Source: Oreohelix idahoensis (lineage: Eukaryota; Mollusca; Gastropoda; Stylommatophora; Oreohelicidae). Taken from it: a DNA stretch of 64,000 nt. The notes beneath the pieces are model-generated. The model saw only the letters and a list, made by a program, of their open reading frames with translations, searched no databases and had not been told where the DNA came from. This document shows, piece after piece, positions 22,958 through 34,269 of the stretch. The stretch covers positions 1-64,000 of the forward strand of contig JAMPIV010015249.1 in the NCBI GenBank assembly GCA_024509875.1, given 5' to 3'. The translations under genes and the position numbers were made by a program. The first letter of the stretch is position 1. Each line of letters starts with the position of its first letter.

Positions 22958-23169
22958 TAAGTCATGTGTCTCTTAAATGATAAATGGCATTTTTGATAAC
23001 CTATTTCGCTATGCATCCGTGTCTTAATGATAATCTGCGTTCTCTATGTTTGCTAGATATACTCTCTTTTAGATGTAAAATTAATAACAAACTAAACAAA
23101 TATTTATAGTTTTTAACACACCCAAAAAACAATCTAAAAAAAATTTTTAACAAAAATTTTTCTGTTCTT

Positions 23170-23290
23170 ATAATAATAAAAATAATAACCCCTTCAGTCA
23201 TAACTGACTATGGGAATGCGCCCCTGAGGTGACAGCCCTCAGCTGCTTATTTTCTGGTGTTCCTTTCGACGTTTTCTCCTCTCTTCTGCT
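23170..23290 (+). repeat. Dispersed repeat with CCTCAGCTGCTT, copy 1
   Basis: The sequence cttcagtcataactgactat, then gcgcccctgaggtgacag, then cctcagctgctt closely resembles 46625-46705. The family is unknown. Confidence 0.6.
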
Positions 23291-23553
23291 TGTTGTGTGA
23301 GTTTCTTTTCGCCAAATCTGAGGTGGCGATCGGCAGCTTCATCGTCTCATGTTACTGGATCCATGTCCAGTGCCCTCATATCTCTCTTGTTACAAAGTTC
23401 GTTTCGTAACAACATTTTCTTCACAAACACGTCGACGAATACTTCCGATTCTATTTTTTTAAATAACTATTTCTTACTTTTGTTTTCCCTCAAGTGTGTT
23501 TGCTTGTTTTTCGTTCATAGAGTATTAATTTTTTTAAAGTATCTCCGACACAG

Positions 23554-23685
23554 AACAAAATATTCATATCACAACATAAATTATCCTGCTATGGAGAAAT
23601 GTACGAGTTTAACTGCTCAACAAAATATTCATATCACAACATAAATTATCCTGCTATGGAGAAATGTACGAGTTTAACTGCTCAA
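23554..23685 (+). repeat. 65 bp direct duplication
   Basis: Two adjacent copies of a 65-base unit starting aacaaaatattcatatcac, at 23554 and 23619, look identical. This is a recent tandem duplication. Confidence 0.9.
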
Positions 23686-24445
23686 CAAATCTGACGAAAT
23701 CTTAACAGGAAAATGCGAGTACACGTGTTTGGACAAACAAAGGAAAGCACGTTTTCTGCTAAACAAATTTTTTTTTAATTATTTGTACTAAAAATGGAAG
23801 TGTTCTAGGACCTTTTTCACACCTTTGTGTACGTCAGCAAGTTCTGTGATCCTATTCACATTTTTGTCCACAACGTCACCTAGTTATGTGCTCCTTTCAC
23901 AGCAGTAATCTTGTAAAATTTATGACATTTTCGGCTTACATTTTTGAATGGCGAGTCCGGGACAGGTCACTCGAGGTTCCGTGAAATTATGTTAATTTGA
24001 AATGTACCACTTTAGAGGGTCGTGTGCAAAATTCCCTAGGTCGTCTGAAACCTCGTTAACCACGGGCTCAAAAGATTTAAACATCCAAACAATGTTAATA
24101 TGAAATTAAATAAAGGTGTTCAAAATGTGTCTGTTGAATCCGAAGTCAATTTAACCGGCGTCCGTTAAGTCGGGGGTTTACTGTACGTTACATCGCCAAA
24201 TAAAACGGTATGTTTCATTCACTGGAACCCAAACATGGACAACACATTCATTTCAAAGGTTCAGTGTTGCGTCTGGATTGGGTCGAACGCATCTGGGACA
24301 TGCATGTTGTTTCCTCGCCCTTTGTTTTGCATCCATCCATCGAGCTATTTATGCACTTCTTTTCCAGTCTTTATTTCCACGAGACAAATAGTTAGATACA
24401 TTTATGAATATTTATTTATTTATTCATAATGCAAAGACATAAACA

Positions 24446-24485
24446 CACACACACACACATACACACACACATACGCACAGACACA
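24446..24485. repeat. (CA)n microsatellite
   Basis: This is an interrupted CA dinucleotide tract. Confidence 0.85.
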
Positions 24486-24689
24486 CTCCCGCGAGCGCAC
24501 TGTAGCTAAAAAGTGCAGTGTTTGCGAGAGTTTTGAAACCCCTTTCTTAAAAATTTGTTCTAAAATGATGATCAACGTATCAGAACAGAAGATCTTTAAT
24601 ATTTGAACATGGGTCCTAACTAGGTTGGCGCCACGCCAAAACGATATCTACCTGCTGTCGTGGCAGTTCTCAGATTGACGTGTCTACTT

Positions 24690-24890
24690 ACCCCAAAACA
24701 GGTCGCTTCATTCTCGAGTCTACTCAGCTGTAAAAATGGGTATACCCACTTGAATTTGTTTATGCGTTCGAGAAGGCAAAGACAGCGAGGAAAGAATCTG
24801 ATAACTCCCATCTTATAAAGCTGAGATCTAGACTGAGTTAAGTCTTGAACATTTCACTCTTCTACGGCAGTATATACTATAGACCTTTCA
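24690..24890 (+). mobile_element. SINE body (family C), copy 2
   Basis: The sequence gtctactcagctgtaaaaat, then aggcaaagacagcgaggaaa, then ttcactcttctacggcagta aligns with the SINE at 48345-48600. The tRNA-like head is lost or diverged. Confidence 0.6.
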
Positions 24891-25261
24891 TTACATATTT
24901 TTTAAACCGCAAATGGTATAACTGTGTTAATAAATCCATGCATATCCCTTTCAACCGGGATTTTCAGATTTATGTTTTTGGATACTCGACGTGTTTCACT
25001 TTGTTAAAATTTCCCATTTATTCGGTATTCTCATACTGATGAGTCTACTTACCCTGAAGGATTTCACTGTGATAAAAATTCCTTTCAACCGGTAATCTTA
25101 TATTTACTTCACCGCTTACCCTAAAGAGTTTAACTGTGGACAATTTACTGTTTTTTTCGTTTTGTAAATAAAATTTTGCCTCGTTTTGGATCAAAGAAGA
25201 AGAAGACAGAATGTATGCAATGGAAACCAGTACTGATACGACACAGCCAATGACAAACAAC

Positions 25262-25400
25262 AAACAAGCAACCAAATGGACAAAAGCTAGAAACAGTGAG
25301 CCAGTTTAAATATCTGGGAAGTCTAATTAATGATAAAGGAACAGGGTCCGACGACGTGAGAGAAAAGACGTCACAGACGACTTCAGGTCCAACTAAGCTA
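25262..25400 (+). pseudogene. LINE reverse transcriptase fragment
   Basis: The plus strand reads NGQKLETVSQFKYLGSLIND followed by a short diverged tail. This is the conserved segment after the FADD/YADD motif of jockey/CR1-type LINEs. Only this segment survives. Confidence 0.7.
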
Positions 25401-25789
25401 AAGCTATTACACATAATTGAGGGAAACCCGAGGCCTGTAAACAACTTTGTGAAGGCGATGCAAAGGGCATAAGAAGAGGTTGCGGATGTTCTGGCTCTTG
25501 TATGATGGTGGGAGAGGTGAAAGCAGTACCAGGGACATACAGTGGGTGGAGGAGGGAAGAGGGCTGAAAACAAACATCAAAGCGTAAAGACTGGTGTCAT
25601 TCAACCGGGTCGCATGCGTTCGCCCGAACAGGTTTTTCAAATCTGCTGGTTTCGTAGAACCGCTTGTATTTATTGCGATTACAAAATTAAGCTATTATAA
25701 ATAGACAAAACATCCATTTATAATATAAAATTGGCCAATTCACTAAGTTCTGTGTCACAGCCAGTATAATAGGAATAACGTAGACAGCT

Positions 25790-25925
25790 CCATAAGTGCT
25801 CCGTTCTCCTCCCTTAGATCACACATGGAGGATATCAGCACAGTGCACGAACTTCGTAGCACCGGCGACGATCCCAATGCGTGTATAAAGGAATCACACA
25901 TTCTATAAATATTTTTGTAATGGGT
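25790..25925 (-). repeat. Dispersed repeat, copy 2 of 3
   Basis: This is the reverse complement of the family at 2655-2800: compare gtgcacgaacttcgtagcac and ttctataaatatttttgtaa. Confidence 0.6.
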
Positions 25926-26580
25926 AGGTTGTCTAACTTTTAAGTTTTGGCAGGGCAGCGTGCTTATGACCTGCTCTCTACGATTTCCAACTGCCGAGGA
26001 ATTTGTAACTTGCGCAATGTGCACACAAGACATTCAATTTTTTTTTTTTTTGGGGCCATTATCCAAGAAGGCATCCGATCTCCCTATTCGTGATGTTACA
26101 AATGCTATTGAACATGATAAGTATCCTATATATCAGGGGTCGGCAAACTTTTAGTAGTGTCGTGCCGAAGTAATGTTGCAAAGTCACTCAGCGTGCCAAC
26201 CTAAGTCCACCACATTTTTATAAACAACAGTTATTGAAACAATTTAAAAATGATCTTGTATTAACATGTTTCCGATACATTAAATAACTATTCTATTCTT
26301 TGTAGATTATTCAATATTTTAATATAAATAGGAACAAATATCAATACAAATATTATGTTTTGCAAAATTTAAGTTCTGAACACATTAGTTTGAAATTTTT
26401 AAATAAAATTGCCATATGTATATTTTGTTAAGACAGAAAGCCCAATAGTTTGAAGAACAAAACAATTAAATAAACCAAACATAAAACACGTTATTAACAT
26501 TTTAATATGAGTAATCATTGGTTATTATTGATCTGAGTCATTAATCAATTAATGGGACCCGTGTCCTTGCTTCTCCTTGG

Positions 26581-28379
26581 TTAACTGTTCAATATCAGGT
26601 TGTATTTTGTCAATTTCAGCTTCACACAGGCTTCTGAATGCACAGGTGTTAGGCGACTTCTCTGTGGACTTAAAACAGCTTTCATGTGTGAGAAAATTTG
26701 TTCACATGTATAAGTTGACCAAAAAACCGAAAGTAGAGCAAATGCAACTTTCTTCAAACAGGTGAACGCTTCAGGCAGGGATGTCCAGCAGTTGAGGATG
26801 GCAGCTGACTTTTCCAAGCAGCTTCCTTCAAGAGTTTTTCGCAATTCTACAAATTGTATCGTCCATAACTCTGATGCCTTGAATTCGATGTGTTGCATTT
26901 CAAAATTGTCAACATCCATCCACTCGAAAAGAGATAGGTAAAATAGGATGTTAGTATGATCAATTAAGTCGGGCTTGATGAGGTAAGAAAACATGGGCCC
27001 GTGAATTTTGAAGTCTTGACCTCGTTTAGCAAACTCTCATTTGAGCGCTTCAACGTACTTCTGAAGCTCATCTCTGTTGACAGTAAATCGATTTGAATGA
27101 GTCTTTACGTTTGGAAAGTACTTGTATGTGTTAGTGGTAATATCTCTGCAAAATATGTCTAATTTTGACGCAAATCCTTTCCAGTGCTCAAAAAGATCAA
27201 GTACTGTTTGACCCTGCCCTTGTAAACGCAAGTTTAATTCATTCTGATTTGTAGTTACGTCAGCCAGAAACATCAGCATGCACAGCCAGTCCTCGTCATT
27301 CAATTCCGGGAAATGTTGTTCTTTTTTTGTCAAGAAACACCTTGATTGCTTCTAGACATGATACAAATCTGTTCAAAATATTACCTCGACTAAGCCAACG
27401 AACGTTGCTGTACAGCGGGAGGTCCGCATATGCGCTCTCCATTTCTTGTAGAAGAGACTTGAATTGCCTGTAGGTCAATGAAGAGCGAGAAACTATGAAG
27501 TTAACTATCTTGACAACAGTTTCCATTACAGAGTTCAAAGATAGTGACGAAATCTTCGCACACATACTCTCCTGGTGTATATTGCAATGGAAGCTCAATA
27601 CTTGACGTCCAATACGATCCTCAAGAAGTTTAACAAATCCTTTGTTCTTTCCAACAAATGCAGGGGCGGCATCAGTAGTAACACAGAGTATTTTATTTAT
27701 GTTAATGTTCTGATTTTCGAAATAGCTTACAAATGCAGTCATAATGTCCTCTCCCTTGGCTGTACCATCAAAAGGTATCAAGCAGCACAGTTCTTCATAA
27801 ATATGGTCGTTGTCACAATATCGCGCAACTATAGTCATTCACATCGACACTTTCGTCAAGAGCGACACTAAATACAACAGCTTGTTGTAACCCTGTTGTT
27901 TATTTTATCGTTACATTTTCAGCCATATCAGTTATGCGCCTCTCGATTGATCTCGCAGAAGCCGGTATTTCTCGAATCCGAGACATTATTGTTTCTTTAT
28001 TTGGTAAATAACTAAACAAAATTTCAGCACTGCTCAAAAAAGTTTCCTTGATGTATTCTCCATCTGTGAAAGGTTTGCCCTTCGACGCCACACACTGTGC
28101 AATTTTGTAACTACATTCGGTAGCTTTATTTTTGGTTCCAATTACTTGACTAAAAATACTACTTTTTTTTTTTTTTTTGTAGCCAGAAACAGCCATTTTT
28201 ATGGATTCTCTTTTCTCCTCAGTTTTTAAACATGGATTGATGTTTGATTTGATAGTGTCTTTGTACACTTGACGTACGGCAAACGACACTTTCATAACAT
28301 AAAGCACAAACAGCACGATCCTTTTGTTGTATGAATCCATATTCGTTTGTTCAAAAGTCTTGAAACGAGCGTAGATCAA
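26581..28379 (-). pseudogene. hAT transposase, related to the GTF2IRD2-like hAT group
   Basis: In order on the minus strand I see an N-terminal region; DESVD with the first catalytic aspartate (near 27855); TTDAAPAFVGKNKGF with the second; FHCNIHQESMCAK; VRWLSRGNILNRF; the LQGQGQTVLDLF region; and a C-terminal dimerisation (hATC) region ending in KLKLTKY. The frame is broken by TAA after 27900, a frameshift near 27840, another in an A-run near 27315-27330, and a TGA near 27035. No BED-type zinc finger is clearly visible upstream. The protein would cut and paste the element in trans or in cis, but this copy is inactive. The family assignment is from remembered motif resemblance, not a search. 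Confidence 0.9.
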
Positions 28380-28730
28380 GTTTGTTGTCTTTTTTGAGTC
28401 ATTTTAACGGCACCGTATTACTTAATAACAACATCATTTTTTGTGCTGCGGTCAACGGACTGTACGGGCATGAGTATGCGACAGCCGATAGAACTGTAGA
28501 GGTGGTGGTAGTCGGGAGAGAGGGGAAGGATAGGACGGAAATATAACTTCGTCGAGGTCAGTCATTGTTGCTCCAAACTCACACTGGGAGTCAAAAACTG
28601 CGAGCGAAAACGAAATAAATACGCTCGTCCAGGCGCTAGTCAGACACTATTGCGTAATTATGATATTACGTCTCCGCTTGCCCGTCGAAATTCGCTTGGG
28701 ATTCTTTTCAAGAATCTCATCCTGCAAACT

Positions 28731-29081
28731 GGGAGCCGCGCTAGCGTAGTGGTTACAACACCGCTCTGGCGACCGGGTGATACAGGATCAAACCCGGGCG
28801 ACGGCATTTGAGGATTTTTCGTCGACCGGGATTTGGACTGGATTAACTCGAGACCTGGTGAGGACATTTGAAGGAGTGTCGTCGACCAGGGACTGGCGGC
28901 TCCTGAGCCGACACAGCTGCAATGGGTACCTCCGAAATCGGCGAGTATTTGCCTGAATGGCGAGGGACACCTGTCTCTGTACAAGAAATAAAGGGATACT
29001 CACGTAAAATCAATGTCAGGTTAGACATAAAATAATAACCTGAGATTTCGCCTCGAGTATTAGCGGGCGAAAAAAAAAAAA
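28731..29081 (+). mobile_element. tRNA-derived SINE nested in the hAT element
   Basis: The head has TAGCGTAGTGGTTA (A-box-like, about 28744) and GGATCAAACCCGGG (B-box-like). The copy ends in a 13-base A tail. It is flanked by a perfect 12 bp duplication atcctgcaaact (28719-28730 and 29082-29093). Open frames across it on the minus strand are not genes. Confidence 0.93.
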
Positions 29082-29609
29082 ATCCTGCAAACTACGGTTG
29101 CAGGTAGACGCCTGACAAGCGGGTGCCGCAAAGTATAACCACTCCCCTTGAAATTCGTTGAAGAATGTTTGTTATCGGAAACGGTCCGTAAAAACGAAGA
29201 CTTACTTGCAGTATAGTATGATCAGGCCTTTAGTTTGCATCAGATAGCACATTCTTACCTCCGATGTCTAAAAACTTTCGTTTTGAAGGTTGTAAAAACA
29301 GGTATAGCTTTAAAAGAATTATATGCTTCTATTTAATTAAAAATTCAAATTTAAAAAAATGAGATCATATACTGTACAGTATTTTGATTCACTCAGCGTG
29401 CCATTGAAAATCAATCCACGTGCCACGCTTGGCACGCGTGCCGTAGTTTGCCGACCCCTGCTATATATAAAATCCCAGCTTTTTCTGTCAGTGCGAAACG
29501 CTAAGGGATGCAACTTTAGTTGACAGTTAGCCATTAATTTAATTGTTTCCCTTATATAGGTACTCTCCCGAAAATAGTAACACTTACCAAAGACGAATGC
29601 GCAAATGAC

Positions 29610-29710
29610 GGTGTGCACAAAAATATATTTATAGAATGTGTGATCCCGTACACACACATTGGAATCCTCGCTGCTGCTACGTAGTTCGTGTACTGTGGTG
29701 ATGCACAGTG
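29610..29710 (+). repeat. Dispersed repeat, copy 3 of 3
   Basis: Matches 2655-2760, for example caaaaatatatttatagaat and gctacgtagttcgtgtactg. Confidence 0.6.
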
Positions 29711-29879
29711 GTTTTTTTAATACTTTTGAATAAGTAAAATTGCCGTTAGGTATTGGTGCTTTTGAATTTAATTCCCGTCTTATGACGGGCTTTTACACTA
29801 GCACATTTCCTATACTGCATAATTTGTAGTCCCAGTGAAATTTCCGATGGTCTCCGAGCAGACAAAGAAAGAATACTGC

Positions 29880-30060
29880 ACCCGCAGGCATGTCGTAAGG
29901 TGTGCCTAATATGAGGTTGGGCATGGGCCTGGCAATCTTATCATCTACAAAACAAATCAATTGCTAAAGAAACGACCTTTACAAGAGCACGACTTTTTGG
30001 TGGAGGGGACCATATGCAGAGGTGGATTCATGCTACATAAGTAGTGCAAATGAAATTGAT
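29880..30060 (+). repeat. Dispersed repeat, copy 2 (catgtcgtaagg family)
   Basis: Resembles 3740-3875 and 54350-54450. It includes gggcatgggcctggcaatct and an aattgctaaagaaacgacc segment. Confidence 0.5.
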
Positions 30061-30098
30061 GATGATAATAACAGCGGATGAAAGATGTATCTCAGATG

Positions 30099-30734
30099 CA
30101 GTGGCGTATCTTGGTAATGCGAGCTAGGCGTGCTGCTACTTAAAATGAATATGTACGCCTACTATTTATCTTCTTCCCCTCTTAATTTAAAAACCAACTA
30201 TATTCAATTACGCAACGATAGTTATTAGGGGTATATGTCAGTTATCTCCGAAATACTAATTAACTTACAACTTGAAACTCACTGTCACTGTAATAATCTG
30301 CATTCCCGGCAACTAACAAAAATTATTCACAAAAAACACTGGACGGACACAGCCGATTTTTACAACTTGAGAGCTGCAAGACCATCGCACGCATGTTCCT
30401 ATTGTATTGACGTATCTGGCCATGACCCCGACCCACACAAACCAATCTTCAGACGTGAATCCGAAAGATGCAGCACGCATTGTGACGGAATTACCCGAGA
30501 AACTTCGGGCGATTGTAACCAACCAATAAAAACTGCACTATAAAACGCGTCTGGGAAACTGAAACTAGATATACTCGTAGATTCTATGCGGGAAAATCCG
30601 TTATCCTGATGCGTGCGGTCCGAAAGCAGAACTTTAGAAGAGAAATATTTTATAGAATAATAAATTAAATTTTTATTTTCCTTCGGGCATAGGTGTTCGC
30701 AGCACGCACAGCACACATAGAGAATACGCCACTG
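30099..30734. mobile_element. Non-autonomous hAT-type DNA element, copy 2
   Basis: It has the same TIRs as copy 1 (CAGTGGCGTAT at both ends) and a perfect 8 bp duplication ctcagatg (30091-30098 and 30735-30742). At 636 bp against 633 bp, with few differences from copy 1, it indicates a recently amplified family. Confidence 0.93.
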
Positions 30735-30835
30735 CTCAGATGTGAAGAGCGAGGATAGCACAGGCGAAAACAGCATTCTATACAATGACGAGTATTTTAT
30801 ACAACAATTATTTGTCATTGGAAGTAAGAAAGATA

Positions 30836-31480
30836 GTTCTTCAGTGTTATATAGAACCAATCCTGACATATGGGAGTCCTTCTTCTTCTTCCTTCCTCGT
30901 TCGCCCTGAAAAGGACGGTGGTTGCGTTGTGTCTGTTTGCGCCTAAGCTGTGATATCTGCACCTTTCGGTCGACACATCCGACTTCTGCACGGCATTTTT
31001 TAGGGACCGGGTTTGCCTTCCCATTTCGATCCGTACTCGCTCAGCCAGACTGCACTGTTGCAGACTGTCTCCAGGACCACCACGTGGAGGTGGAGTACGG
31101 TCTTGATCAGCTCTGGTTTGCTGATCCTGATGCAAGCAGTCAAGCTATGGATCGCTGACTGCATTCACTATTGCTGCATCTTTGGGTCACATATGGGAGT
31201 GAGCCATGGACAATTAGTAAGCAAGTAAGGAAAGCACTAGAGCCCACAGAGATGTGGTTTTATAGAAGAATGTTAAAAATACCATGGACAGACAAAAAGA
31301 GTAGTGAGGATTTCTTGAAAGATGTCAATGCGTAAAGGAAAATTATTTCACAAGTTAGAATGAAGCAATCCAGTTTTTTTGGTGACATATTATGAGAAGA
31401 GTAAAGCTGGAATATATCGTAACAACAGGTAATATTGAAGGAAAATAAGATACGGGAAAACAAAGAGAGCTGTGACAAAA
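30836..31480 (+). pseudogene. LINE ORF2 fragment, split by a SINE
   Basis: The reading KIVLQCYIEPILTYGS (30836-30877) continues after the SINE as EPWTISKQVRKALEPTEMWF and KIPWTDKKSSEDFL, the segment typical of jockey/CR1-like ORF2 C-terminal halves. Later stops and frameshifts follow. Removal of 30878-31188 and one 12 bp duplication rejoins the frame exactly. Confidence 0.85.
30878..31188 (-). mobile_element. SINE-like retroposon S1, copy 2
   Basis: A 311 bp insertion flanked by a perfect 12 bp duplication acatatgggagt (30866-30877, 31189-31200). The minus strand gives the S1 sequence with a (GAA)n tail (plus-strand ccttcttcttcttcc). It is the uninterrupted counterpart of the copy split by the LTR element at 9177. 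Confidence 0.92.
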
Positions 31481-31489
31481 CGGGGCGGC

Positions 31490-32400
31490 CCCTATCAATC
31501 TTTGTTTCACTCCGGCAGTATCGGTACATTTGTGGTACTGATTTTTATTATTTGCTCTCCATTGTCGCACTTTTCTTCTTTCTTCGTTACTTTTCTGCTA
31601 AGTAGCAGAAATTTGATTTTATCAAATCATTCGACACTCCCTGTAGGTGATAATAATCACATTTGCTTGACGCTACCCAGATTTGCTGAGATAATTACTC
31701 GCAGTCGCGAGAGAGCGGCACAGCTTGGCTAAGATTAGCACAAAATCTCGTGTACCGGCGGAAACTTATGACAAGCGTTTCCTGCCCTCCTTTTCATGAC
31801 AGAGTACTTTCTGATAAAGTAATGATAGTTACATTTTGAACACGCTGTTGTATGAGTTTACCGATCTGTCTGTAAGTTTGTACACAAAGGCATCGGACAT
31901 CTTATTACCATATATGGCAGAGTTGACCTCTGCTTTAAGTTCACAATTATCCGATGTCGGAATATTTTGAAATTACCCCATAACCCGCCTGCTTGAATAT
32001 GATTGGAGTATTTTGATAGCTCATAACAAGGGAAGGCAGGGAATATAATCTGGTCATTTTCTCAAGCTATTTCACTTGAAAAATCGCTCGCCAAGACACC
32101 AGACTGCTGCAGTGCAGAATTAGAATTCAGAATTCCTTCTTAATGTACCGGACACCTTTTATTGGAGTATTTATCAGGACTTACAATATAGCCCAGAAAA
32201 TCTCTAACATTTTAAATTAGGAAACCGGGACTGAGGAAACTGAAGGACCACACACGAAGTCAGAGAGGGGACTTATTAAATTAACGACACCCCAGACGCG
32301 TGTAAGAGGCCGATTCAAGTCTCTTTTATTCATCTGAGCAAAAAGTCTGTGAGTCAGGATTGGCGTAAATTGTGATTTACGTTTCATTTTTTATTACTAA
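31490..32400. other. No recognisable element
   Basis: I see no open frame with a known motif and no terminal repeats. Confidence 0.35.
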
Positions 32401-32410
32401 CATGTGAACT

Positions 32411-32670
<260 letters not shown>

Positions 32671-32671
<1 letters not shown>

Positions 32672-33383
32672 TGTTCAAAAAAAGAAACGCATAGCTATCC
32701 GAGGGCGCGTTTTTATGAGTTTGTAAGTAAAATTTGGTGCTAGGGTATACAAAAACCAGCCTCAAATGTTCTTTACAGTGTCACATGCACGTGTTGACCT
32801 GAATTGCGTTCGTTTTTGTAATCGTTACAACGCAGTGGTCAATAGTGTATATGACGCAATTTTTGACCACAGCTCATGTTGCTCGCACGTGAAAGCAACA
32901 ACATTTGGGGTGAACACTATTCACTGACTACGCAACTGAAACCCTATAAAAGGATAATGCTACACACAAAAAATTCAGTTAATTTTCAAGCAGACATTTA
33001 TGCCGTCTCTATCGATAAATTTAAGGAACATTGCTATTGGCCGTTTGCACGCAGGCGAAAGTCAAAGTCAGGTTGCCAGGCATCTAAACGTGCATCAGAG
33101 TACCATCAGTCGACTTTGGCACCGGTTCCACGCATCCATGCCCAGAAGATGCCAGTCACTGATCGATGCAAGTGGAGGCCACACACCATACTAACGGGAA
33201 AGCCCGTACGCCAAAAACTCTCGTGACTCAGATGCAAAACAACTGTCAATTCATTGGTTGAACCCTAAGGTATTCTTTTGTGCAATTTGAACAATTAACT
33301 CATTAAATTTAAAAAGTTATTGAATGTCAAAATTATGGCTATGTGTGTGCCTTCAGTAGCTATACGTTTCTTTTTTTGAACAG
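32671..33383 (+). mobile_element. Tc1-like element A, transposase reduced to its N-terminal domain
   Basis: The ends are CTGTTCAAAAAAAGAAACGC and its inverted counterpart ending gaacag, with a TA at the left edge. It is 713 bp and almost identical to the inverted element at 33533-34248. Confidence 0.9.
33000..33194 (+). CDS. Tc1-type helix-turn-helix peptide (truncated transposase)
   Basis: The 64-residue frame begins MPSLSINLRNIAIGRLHAGE and contains QVARHLNVHQSTISRLWHRF, a clear helix-turn-helix of the Tc1/mariner transposase N-terminus. In full-length relatives this domain binds the inverted repeats and is followed by a second HTH and a DDE catalytic domain. Here the sequence diverges after about residue 50 and no catalytic domain follows before the end of the element. 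If translated, the peptide could bind element ends without cutting, but expression is not shown. The same peptide is encoded by element B, with Leu for Ile at residue 6. Confidence 0.6.
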   Translation: MPSLSINLRNIAIGRLHAGESQSQVARHLNVHQSTISRLWHRFHASMPRRCQSLIDASGGHTPY

Positions 33384-33532
33384 TTTAATTCGAATGGCGC
33401 AAACTCCGTATTTTCGTTGGGAATTTCTCTATAGGCGAAGAGAATAGCGGATAATATTCTATCCCAATCTTGTGGATACTTAGTCGTAACCTTTCAGAAC
33501 ATTTGTTTTAAACTTCAGTTAATCTTTCTATA

Positions 33533-34248
33533 CTGTCCAAAAAAAAAGAAACGCATAGCTACTGAAGGCAAACACATAGCCATAATTTTGACATTCAATA
33601 ACTTTTTAAATTTAATGAGTTAATTGTTCAAATTGCACAAAAGAATACCTTAGGGTTCAACCAATGAATTGACAGTTGTTTTGCATCTGAGTCACGAGAG
33701 TTTTTGGCGTACGGGCTTTCTCGTTAGTATGGTGTGTGGCCTCCACTTGCATCGATCAGTGACTGGCATCTTCTGGGCATGGATGCGTGGAACCGGTGCC
33801 AAAGTCGACTGATGGTACTCTGATGCACGTTTAGATGCCTGGCAACCTGACTTTGACTTTCGCCTGCGTGCAAACGGCCAATAGCAATGTTCCTTAAATT
33901 TAACGATAGAGACGGCATAAATGTCTGCTTGAAAATTAACTGAATTTTTTGTGTGTAGCGTTATCCTTTTTTTAGGGTTTCAGTTGCGTAGTCAGTGAAT
34001 AGTGTTCATCCCAAATGTTGTTGCTTTCACGTGCGCGCAACATGAGCTGTGGTCAAAAATTGCATTATATACACTATTGACCACTGCGTTGTAACGATTT
34101 CAAAAACGAACGCAATTCAGGTCAACGCGTGCATGTGACACTGTAAAGAACATTTGAGGCTGGTTTTTATATACCCTAGCATCAAATTTTACTTACAAAC
34201 TCATAAAAACGCCCCCTCGGATAGCTATGCGTTTCTTTTTTTGAACAG
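33533..34248 (-). mobile_element. Tc1-like element B, inverted relative to A
   Basis: The ends CTGTCCAAAAAAAAAGAAAC and ...TTTTTGAACAG have a TA on both sides (33531-33532, 34249-34250). At 716 bp it is a near-identical inverted copy of element A, 149 bp away. Confidence 0.92.
33724..33918 (-). CDS. Tc1-type helix-turn-helix peptide (truncated transposase)
   Basis: The 64-residue minus-strand frame differs from the one at 33000-33194 by a single visible residue (Leu6). It contains the same helix-turn-helix QVARHLNVHQSTISRLWHRF and lacks any DDE catalytic domain. Both copies keep the start codon and the open frame, so the truncation predates duplication of the element, and the frame has stayed intact since. 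Whether that reflects selection or youth cannot be told from two copies. Confidence 0.6.
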   Translation of the reverse strand: MPSLSLNLRNIAIGRLHAGESQSQVARHLNVHQSTISRLWHRFHASMPRRCQSLIDASGGHTPY

Positions 34249-34269
34249 TATATATGTACCGGTATATAT

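Larger units (their letters stand above)
18237..24183. mobile_element. Candidate pogo/Tigger-like element with nested insertions
   Basis: The left end CAGTAAGCCCTCAATTTAAC and the reverse complement of the right end, CAGTAAACCCCCGACTTAAC, match at most positions, and both are flanked by TA (18235-18236 and 24184-24185). Such ends are typical of pogo/Tigger-type Tc1/mariner relatives. The interior contains LINE fragments and unassigned DNA but no recognisable transposase. The ends could instead belong to two separate elements. Confidence 0.5.
26134..29460 (-). mobile_element. hAT DNA transposon (decayed, with a nested SINE)
   Basis: The ends are CAGGGGTCGGCAAACTTTT and, as reverse complement, CAGGGGTCGGCAAACTACGG. 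A perfect 8 bp duplication ctatatat flanks them (26126-26133 and 29461-29468). Both are diagnostic of hAT. The transposase lies on the minus strand. Removing the SINE at 28731-29081 and one 12 bp duplication leaves about 2.96 kb, a normal size for an autonomous hAT. Confidence 0.95.

Noticed and set aside
28658..29028. Minus-strand frames of 60-108 codons
   Set aside because: They lie across the SINE nested in the hAT element and its edges.
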